A DNA stretch of 42,414 nt from NCBI GenBank assembly GCA_018221045.1, contig JAAOXT010000010.1, positions 1-42,414 of the forward strand, written 5' to 3'. This document shows, in pieces, positions 36,274-42,414 of the stretch; within the stretch, counting starts at the first letter, position 1; every line of letters begins with the position of its first letter. Source of the stretch: Nanobdellota archaeon (lineage in GTDB: Archaea > Nanobdellota > Nanobdellia > JAAOXT01). The notes below the pieces were generated by a model, which saw nothing but the letters and a program-made list of their open reading frames with translations, was not told the origin of the DNA and made no database searches. The position numbers and the translations under genes are program-made.

Positions 36274-37965
36274 TCACAGGTTTTGCCTTAGGTAAACCAC
36301 TATGCTCATCATCACCACGCCTATAACCGCGAACACCGCGATGATGACAAGGGTTTGACCCGTAGTATCCTCCACGGTCAGGACGAGGTCTTCGCCCAAG
36401 AGAGTCTGATTCTCTTCAGTTTGGTTTTGGGTTAACTCTCTTACCACAAATATTCGCGCTGGAGAACTAGTGACTGGCGTCGAATTATACGTTGTTTTCG
36501 CGACCAATGAGTACTCGCCAAGAGGCGTGGCTTCTGGAAGAGACATGATTTCAGTGAACACTGTCGTGCCATTGGCAACTATTTTCGTGGCGCTGAACTC
36601 TTGCAAAACAGTCCCTTCTGATAACAGATTGTAAGTTATGTTTAGAGTTAGGCTTGGCAGTTTAGTATTTAAAGTCATGTTGAAAAGCACGACGGTGTCC
36701 TGCAGGAAGTGCTCGGTCCAAGGGTTCACTGAAAAAGAGAACGGTTGCAGTATCCCGTTGTTGCAGTACCCTCCTTCATAATCAAATGACACGTCGCTGA
36801 AACAGCAGCGGTCAACCTCGCTAACCCATTTGCCACAAGTCCTGCAGTTCTGCGAAGTAATGGTTCTAATCCACGACCCGTTGTCGCAAGCCAAGGAGGG
36901 GTTGCAAGTGGTTCCCGGGTTTAAAGTGGTTCCATGAGAATAGCAAACACTGTTCCAAACACAATTTGTTTCAAATAAACAGCACGCTTGACTGGAGCAA
37001 GTGCCGTTAATTATCGTACAGTTGGTAACGTATTCTGAAACGTCGTCACCGCAACAAGCGTTGTTAACCCAAGTAGCGTTGGAGCAAGAAGAGCTTTGAA
37101 CTTCGCAGTAAGCCCTGTCTTCATCCCTGTCACGATAAGTGCAATCAGCCGAGCATAGTTTAGTGTCATTTAGACAAGTATTTACAGTAAAGTTCGCGCA
37201 AACAGTTGCTGCAGAGCAACTCGAATGGTATCCTGATGTCCTGCAAACACCGGAATAAACTAGGTCGCAGTTCGCGTCGCAACCGTCATCCGAAAAAGAG
37301 CTGGCAGTTGTTATGTTGCATACAGAAAAATTATGGTTTGGCAGGTAATCCTCGCAGTAAGGGCTTCCACCGCAATTGGCTTGGCATGGAAGACTCTCTC
37401 CTGAAACGTCAACGTTCTTAATCTTTATTTGAACTGCTTGGCTTGACTGGGTTCGGAAAACAATAACTGTTGTGTTACTAATGCTTGTGAAAAGAAGGGT
37501 GAAGGACTGGTAGCCAGCGATTGAACTGTTACCGCACAAGTTTCCACTGCAAAACATGCTCGTATTATTTATTAGCGTCCCGTTGAAAGTATTGTTCCTG
37601 ACCTCAACATTTAACACGTTGTACCTGCCGCCCGAACAGTTCTGATTAACAACCACGCCGTCCCAGTCAAACTTAAGATTATACGCTGAATCGTTATAAG
37701 TTTTTATCGTGGAGTAAGCGAAAACATCGCTTCCCTGCACGTAAGTTGTTGGGGACACGCATCGTTGAAGCGTGAACGATTCCCTGAAAAAACTGCACGT
37801 TGTTCCAGAGAAGTCTATGCACGTCGGGTCTGAACCGCAAGTCGTCATGTTGGTCGTGTTGCAAGTCCATCGCATCTCGTTGCCCTGACACGAGTAAGCG
37901 AGCGCGGTGTTCAGAAAAATTAGGGAAAACGTTGATAACAAGAAGAGCTTTGCAAGACCTTGCAT
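36274..37965 (-). CDS. Large Cys-rich secreted surface protein with C-terminal TM
   Basis: Signal peptide MQGLAKLFLLSTFSLIFLNTALA from internal ATG 37965 (track start 38019); dozens of Cys, many NxT/S; C-terminal TM. Confidence 0.78.
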   Translation of the reverse strand: MQGLAKLFLLSTFSLIFLNTALAYSCQGNEMRWTCNTTNMTTCGSDPTCIDFSGTTCSFFRESFTLQRCVSPTTYVQGSDVFAYSTIKTYNDSAYNLKFDWDGVVVNQNCSGGRYNVLNVEVRNNTFNGTLINNTSMFCSGNLCGNSSIAGYQSFTLLFTSISNTTVIVFRTQSSQAVQIKIKNVDVSGESLPCQANCGGSPYCEDYLPNHNFSVCNITTASSFSDDGCDANCDLVYSGVCRTSGYHSSCSAATVCANFTVNTCLNDTKLCSADCTYRDRDEDRAYCEVQSSSCSNATWVNNACCGDDVSEYVTNCTIINGTCSSQACCLFETNCVWNSVCYSHGTTLNPGTTCNPSLACDNGSWIRTITSQNCRTCGKWVSEVDRCCFSDVSFDYEGGYCNNGILQPFSFSVNPWTEHFLQDTVVLFNMTLNTKLPSLTLNITYNLLSEGTVLQEFSATKIVANGTTVFTEIMSLPEATPLGEYSLVAKTTYNSTPVTSSPARIFVVRELTQNQTEENQTLLGEDLVLTVEDTTGQTLVIIAVFAVIGVVMMSIVVYLRQNL

Positions 37966-37999
37966 AAAGAATATATTAAAAACCCTATGTATTAATAGT

Positions 38000-38161
38000 T
38001 TATTCCTCGTTTTCTTCATGCACTAGTTTCTTTCTAACCACTTTTTCAACAACTATAAGCGCCATGGCAATGGCAACGTCAACCAACGCTTTTTTCAAAG
38101 CCTTCCTTACCACTTTATCCGCAAACAAGTCCAGCAACCAATTGCTTTTCTCCTCAACCAT
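38000..38161 (-). CDS. Small protein (53 aa), not in ORF track
   Basis: MVEEKSNWLLDLFADKVVRKALKKALVDVAIAMALIVVEKVVRKKLVHEENEE*; ATG at 38161, fits the gap. Confidence 0.5.
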   Translation of the reverse strand: MVEEKSNWLLDLFADKVVRKALKKALVDVAIAMALIVVEKVVRKKLVHEENEE

Positions 38162-38281
38162 GATTCAATTCTTGTTTTTACGAGAATAAAAAACTTTTTA
38201 AAACAAGTTCAAAAACTATTGTTATATATAATATGAGAAAGGGCGTGAGTCGAAGAAGTGTATGATAAGATGTGGAGTTAA

Positions 38282-39058
38282 ATGATTGGTTTTGTTCACG
38301 CTTTGTTCGCAATGGCTTTCTCAAGAATCTTGGGTGTTAGCGTTCTTTGGAGCGTAATCGGTTCATTGTTGCCAGACATTGATTTGTTATTGCCCGTGCA
38401 GCATAGAATGATAACTCATTCGCTCGTGTTCGTTTTAGCGGTTTACGTTTTGGTCAGGCTGGCAGGCAGGTCTAGGCAAGGGTTTGCCCTGTCCTTCGGC
38501 ATGTTGACTCATTTGTTCTTAGATTCTTTAACCCCCATGGGTATCGGAGTGTTTTATCCTTTGCAAAACTTTTTTTCACTGGGTTTTGACGCGAGCCGGG
38601 CGGGTTACGCAACCATCCTCTTGTCAATTATCGTTATCGCCAATCAATCCAGACTCAGAAGTTTTTTCAAACGATTCGGGGGGAAAAAGATTAAGACGGG
38701 TATGCGCGTGTCAGTGATTGCTTGGCTTATCGCCCTAATTTTTTGGGGTGGGGCGTGCCCTTTGGTTCACTCAAGTATTGGATACATTTTGTCAGGTCTT
38801 GACGGTTTTTCTGAGAAAAAAGTGATGACCAGCGGAGTTGTCTGCTCGGAAATCGAAAAAAAGTTTTCCAAGGCTGGTAACGAGTTCCAAGTTTTCGAAC
38901 TTTGTGATGGTCCTGATTCATTGGTGGTTTGGAAGCTTGCCAGCGTTGAGAGAAAAGATTTAAACAAAGGAGACCATATAATTGTTTGCGGCTTGTTTAC
39001 CCTCAAGTACTTGAGTTCGAGCGGGCCTGAGATTTACATGGTTTCAAAAGTGACATGA
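38282..39058 (+). CDS. YdjM-like membrane-bound metal-dependent hydrolase with extra C-terminal (OB-like?) domain
   Basis: 'WSVIGSLLPDIDLLLPVQHRMITHSLVF', 'HLFLDSLTPMGIGVFYP'; soluble C-terminal beta-rich region. Confidence 0.78.
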   Translation: MIGFVHALFAMAFSRILGVSVLWSVIGSLLPDIDLLLPVQHRMITHSLVFVLAVYVLVRLAGRSRQGFALSFGMLTHLFLDSLTPMGIGVFYPLQNFFSLGFDASRAGYATILLSIIVIANQSRLRSFFKRFGGKKIKTGMRVSVIAWLIALIFWGGACPLVHSSIGYILSGLDGFSEKKVMTSGVVCSEIEKKFSKAGNEFQVFELCDGPDSLVVWKLASVERKDLNKGDHIIVCGLFTLKYLSSSGPEIYMVSKVT

Positions 39059-39750
39059 ACGCGAAAATAAGTTTTAACGAGGTTAGGGACATAACTATTT
39101 GTGTAATCGTTCTTGGATTCCTTTTCTCTTTTGGCAGTTGGGGTGAAACCAAGTTTGACTTGGAGATAGGTGTTCAGAACTGGATTTTCTCCTGCCTTAT
39201 CGTTGGCTTGGCGTTCGTCGCCCATGAATTGGCCCACAAGTTCGTCGCCCAGTCTTACGAGGCTAGAGCGGAGTTCAGGATCTGGCCTCAAGGCCTCGTC
39301 TTATCAATTTTTTTAGCGTTTATTTCCAATGGCTCGTTGATTTTCGCTGCTCCAGGGTTCGTAGTCATTTCCACGGCTTATTTCACGAGGATTGGTTACA
39401 AATACGTTCATCTTTCCAATGAGGAGAAAGGTAAGATAGCTCTTGCAGGGCCTTTAGCTGGTTTAGGCATCGCTGTGCTGGCCAAGTTATTGCAGCCACT
39501 TCTTCCTGAAATCATTTTTCTTCAGGTGTTGCAGATTAACGCGTGGATCGCGCTTTTCAACTTAATCCCCTTTCCTCCATTGGACGGTTCTAAAGTGATT
39601 ATGTGGAGTAGGGGTTGGTGGCTTTCAGCAGTGCTGAGCACTTCTTTAGCGCTCTTCTTATTCCCCACTATGAGCGTTTGGTTGAGTTTATTAGTCATAG
39701 GTGTTATCCTAGGCTTCACTTTCATTGTTGTGCAAAAGGCAAAAATATAA
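39055..39750 (+). CDS. Site-2 protease (M50) family metalloprotease
   Basis: 'FVAHELAHKFVA' (HExxH), 'NLIPFPPLDGSKVIMW'; 4-nt overlap with upstream gene. Confidence 0.9.
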   Translation: MNAKISFNEVRDITICVIVLGFLFSFGSWGETKFDLEIGVQNWIFSCLIVGLAFVAHELAHKFVAQSYEARAEFRIWPQGLVLSIFLAFISNGSLIFAAPGFVVISTAYFTRIGYKYVHLSNEEKGKIALAGPLAGLGIAVLAKLLQPLLPEIIFLQVLQINAWIALFNLIPFPPLDGSKVIMWSRGWWLSAVLSTSLALFLFPTMSVWLSLLVIGVILGFTFIVVQKAKI

Positions 39751-39803
39751 AAAGCAAACTAACCTTTTTAGATTAAGTCAAGAACACAAAAAAAAGTTTT
39801 TGG

Positions 39804-40085
39804 GTGAAAAGTATCATGATTAGTTCAAAAAAAAGCAAGATTTATTCAAAAAAAATTGTTGGGAAAACAGTTGTTAGTAAAACAGGAAAAACTTTCGGCA
39901 AAGTCGGCGACTTAGTTTTTGAGTCAAGAACCGGTGAGTTGATTAGCATAGTGCTGAAGGAGCCTACGAAACACGCTTCTGACCTTGATTTAGAGAAAGA
40001 GAAGGGCGGATACTTTTTGATACCTTTCAACGCGGTCATGGCGGTAGGAGATCTTGTCGTGGTTGCTGAAGAAGACTTGATATGA
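39804..40085 (+). CDS. PRC-barrel domain protein
   Basis: 'SKKIVGKTVVSKTGKTFGKVGDLVFESRTGELISIVL...YFLIPFNAVMAVGDLVVV'. Confidence 0.85.
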   Translation: MKSIMISSKKSKIYSKKIVGKTVVSKTGKTFGKVGDLVFESRTGELISIVLKEPTKHASDLDLEKEKGGYFLIPFNAVMAVGDLVVVAEEDLI

Positions 40086-40139
40086 TTCTATAATTAACAA
40101 AAAAATTTGTTATTTTTTTTAGGAAGAGAGAAAAAATTT

Positions 40140-40343
40140 TTATTCTGAGTCTTCTGTGCTAGTATTCTTCATGGATTCTTTGTAGTCAACGCAGTCCTGG
40201 CAAAGACCTCTGCCAACGTCGCCGCATTCTTTGCAGTATTCTGTCCCGCATTCCTGGCACGTTTCCAAGGTTTCAAACTCTTTTTCGCAGAGCTCGCACA
40301 CCTTTAATTTAACCGCTTTTTTTTTGGATTTAGTCTTCTTCAT
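40140..40343 (-). CDS. Small zinc-ribbon protein (67 aa)
   Basis: Four CxxC knuckles: CELC, CQEC, CKEC, CQDC. Confidence 0.75.
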   Translation of the reverse strand: MKKTKSKKKAVKLKVCELCEKEFETLETCQECGTEYCKECGDVGRGLCQDCVDYKESMKNTSTEDSE

Positions 40344-40351
40344 GATCTTTG

Positions 40352-40378
40352 AATCCTCTTTTTATTTAAAAGAGGATT
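40352..40378. promoter_or_regulatory. 11-bp inverted repeat AATCCTCTTTT-TATTT-AAAAGAGGATT overlapping a putative TATA box
   Basis: Exact inverted repeat just upstream of the zinc-ribbon ATG; minus strand reads TTTAAATA. Confidence 0.5.
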
Positions 40379-40479
40379 TAAGCTTTTCGCAATGATTTAA
40401 AAAAGGATTTCGTGAATCCTCAAAAATAAATTTGGTGGTTACCAAAACATATTTTTAACAGCAACGTTCTAATCTCTTC

Positions 40480-40863
40480 ATGTCTTATAAGGATGACCCG
40501 GATTATATTGGGGTTAACAAGAAGAAGAATAAGTTCTTTATCGGGCAAGCCGTTCCAAGAACCGCTTATTATGTTTCGGAGTTTTTGGGTTTTATCAGTC
40601 TTGCAACCGAGCTTGTCAAGGTTATGGGCACTTTGAGTTTTGATGCGGGTGATCCTTTAAAACCTTATTCTATCAGCCCTATTGTTGATTTAAGCGTGGC
40701 AAACGTTGGAACCCCTCTTTCTTTTATGGGGTTTGGCTTGTTGTGCTACCTTGCTTACAAGACTTTGCTTTATCCAAAGTATGAAGAGTATAAGGAGATG
40801 GAGCGAACTCTTGTTGAGGTTTTTAAAAAATCAGAGTTGGAAAAAAAGTTAAGAGCAGAATAG
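40480..40863 (+). CDS. Membrane protein, unknown (127 aa)
   Basis: Two hydrophobic segments; convergent overlap with next gene. Confidence 0.6.
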   Translation: MSYKDDPDYIGVNKKKNKFFIGQAVPRTAYYVSEFLGFISLATELVKVMGTLSFDAGDPLKPYSISPIVDLSVANVGTPLSFMGFGLLCYLAYKTLLYPKYEEYKEMERTLVEVFKKSELEKKLRAE

Positions 40864-41397
40864 TTGCATGGGGTGTGATTCCGCCATCACGCAGTCCTGC
40901 GCTTGACAGTTGGCGTAACTGCAAGGGTCGTCAGTGACGCAGTACGCTTTGCTTCCAAGTCTCACGCATTGTCCTTCACTGCATTGGGTTTCAGCGTTGC
41001 ATTCCGCGAGTTTTTCTTCATAGCAGTAGTAATCGCATTGTCCTTTGCTGAAGTCGTAGAACCAGTTTCCTTGACAGTCTTTTGTTGAAGCGATTTCTTT
41101 GTTCTGCCTTCTGCAACACTCGTCGTTGTGTCCGGGAGTTACTGTTCCACAATTACTCCCTAATAACTGCTGGTCTTGAGATTGTTGGTCTTGGGACTCC
41201 CTGTAGTAATCCCAAGCGTCTTTTTCTTCCCCGTCAATTATGCAGACTCCGTACTGCCCTGCTTCACCTTCCTTTATTTCATAGGTGTGTCCTTGTTCTT
41301 CGCAGTAAACCGCGGCGGGGTTGGCGAGTCCAGTTTTTTGAGTGCAACCTGCCATAAAAACCCCAATTATAATTGTTAAAGCAATTATCTTATTCAT
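40849..41397 (-). CDS. DUF333-type Cys-rich lipoprotein
   Basis: Lipobox 'FMAGC' from ATG 41397; 'NPAAVYCEEQGHTYEIKEGEAGQYGVCIIDGEEKDAWDYYR' is DUF333-like; Cys-rich C-terminus. Confidence 0.82.
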   Translation of the reverse strand: MNKIIALTIIIGVFMAGCTQKTGLANPAAVYCEEQGHTYEIKEGEAGQYGVCIIDGEEKDAWDYYRESQDQQSQDQQLLGSNCGTVTPGHNDECCRRQNKEIASTKDCQGNWFYDFSKGQCDYYCYEEKLAECNAETQCSEGQCVRLGSKAYCVTDDPCSYANCQAQDCVMAESHPMQLFCS

Positions 41398-41480
41398 TGC
41401 TTTTACTTCTAGTTTTTTAAAGTTTTTAAACAATAGTCTTTGTTAGGGTTTCAGCCGAAAAACCTTTTTTTAAAAATGTT

Positions 41481-41777
41481 TTAAAATTTGTGAGTATTGT
41501 ACAACTCCTTAACAATGTCGTAGGTTTCTCCCATTATAGGATAGTGTCTTTGGCCTTTAATTCTTTCAATATCTATAACTCCCATGATTAACAGGGATTC
41601 AACGTGTCCAGAGACCTTTTCCGTGTCAATCAACCCGTCCAAACTTGAGATTATCTGCCCCAGTTTTGGAGCAATCCCTTTTTGAGTCTGGTGTTCAAAT
41701 ATTTTACAAGCCACTAACAAATCGTCTGGTAGTCTTATCATTAGTTTTAACAAATCATTTCTTATTATAAGTTTTAC
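41481..41777 (-). CDS. Possible winged-helix-type regulator (short; start uncertain, track start 41837)
   Basis: 'DTEKVSGHVESLLIMGVIDIERIKGQRHYPIMGETYDIVKEL' helix-turn-helix/wing-like; the track start overlaps the upstream gene by ~60 nt. Confidence 0.5.
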   Translation of the reverse strand, partial: VKLIIRNDLLKLMIRLPDDLLVACKIFEHQTQKGIAPKLGQIISSLDGLIDTEKVSGHVESLLIMGVIDIERIKGQRHYPIMGETYDIVKELYNTHKF

Positions 41778-42414
41778 TAAACGGGTTTGAGCGCTCCTGT
41801 CTCGTCCAAAAAGTCTGTTGACCCGTACGCTTTCCAAACTTTTTTATCCATCATCATCGGCCTGCCGATTATGAGCACATGGTTCTCCGGGTCAGGCACA
41901 GCGTAAAGTGTTCCATAACACTTTCCTTCCTCGCCGACCGCGTTTGAAGCTGAATACTCTTCGTCAAATCTTTTTTCAAGCCCTTCGGGTAGGGGGTAGT
42001 GCACGCTTATTCTGAGGTAGTCTCCTTTTGGCAGTCCTATCATGTTGTCGTAGTACCCGCCGTCGTAGTCTCCTTGTCCGTGAAGGGTTATTTCTTCTAT
42101 TCCTCTGAACCCGCTTTGTTTGAGGATTTTCGCGAGCTTTTTTTCAGTGGTTCCCTGCCATTTCTTGAATCCCGAGTCTTGTTTGATTTCTCCTACGTCG
42201 TCCCCGAGTGTTTCGGCAAGGTTTTCCCAGAATTTTCGTGTTTTTTTGGTGTATGTCTGAAACTTTGGGAAGAACTCTGGTTTTACTGGAAAGCTTGCTT
42301 TCTGCTCGAATAAGGGTATTATTTTTAGTCCTGCCCAGTGCGCCCCGTTCATGAATTGGTGTGGTAGGTCGAATGAGTGTAGGCTCACGGTTCTGTTTTC
42401 GAATTGGTATGACA
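41777..42414 (-). CDS. Hypothetical protein, N-terminus beyond the window
   Basis: Frame stays open past the tracked GTG (SYQFENRT-VSLHSFD...) to the window edge; no family recognised. Confidence 0.6.
   Translation of the reverse strand, partial: SYQFENRTVSLHSFDLPHQFMNGAHWAGLKIIPLFEQKASFPVKPEFFPKFQTYTKKTRKFWENLAETLGDDVGEIKQDSGFKKWQGTTEKKLAKILKQSGFRGIEEITLHGQGDYDGGYYDNMIGLPKGDYLRISVHYPLPEGLEKRFDEEYSASNAVGEEGKCYGTLYAVPDPENHVLIIGRPMMMDKKVWKAYGSTDFLDETGALKPV

Noticed and set aside
38220-38281. Possible small RNA (ATGATAAG resembling box C) upstream of the YdjM-like gene
   Set aside because: No box D and no stable structure seen; more likely promoter/leader.

Overview
The window is a chromosomal segment from an archaeon. 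Supporting genes include ribosomal proteins L31e, L39e and S19e, RNase P component Rnp4, PDCD5-like protein, prefoldin alpha, FtsY, deoxyhypusine synthase, archaeal-type TyrRS and TrpRS, and an intron-containing tRNA-Met. The small gapped genes, Cys-rich surface proteins and many orphans suggest a DPANN lineage, possibly Woesearchaeota/Pacearchaeota-like, but that is inference only. I found five tRNAs (Lys-CTT, Thr-TGT, Gly-TCC, Ala-GGC, and a CAT tRNA with a ~57-nt intron), a stand-alone 5S rRNA on the minus strand, and about 60 protein genes. Two of these are short genes missing from the ORF track (L39e and a 53-aa ORF). There is no CRISPR array, transposase, integrase or recognisable defence island. 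The points most worth checking are: (1) a frame break in the essential trpS at an A5 run; (2) a near-identical C-terminal '(S)xLFG' tail on two secreted proteins; (3) a PAC2 proteasome-chaperone-like gene ending in an HbYX-like '-MYG' whose codons overlap the start of a two-small-ORF operon; (4) a palindrome overlapping a putative TATA box next to a small zinc-ribbon gene; (5) orphan genes inside the L31e-pfdA-ftsY neighbourhood; and (6) an operon of a UbiA-like protein, a COG1361-like surface protein and a MacB/LolD-type ABC transporter. I saw no complete, clearly new multi-gene system. The candidates are leads, not demonstrations.
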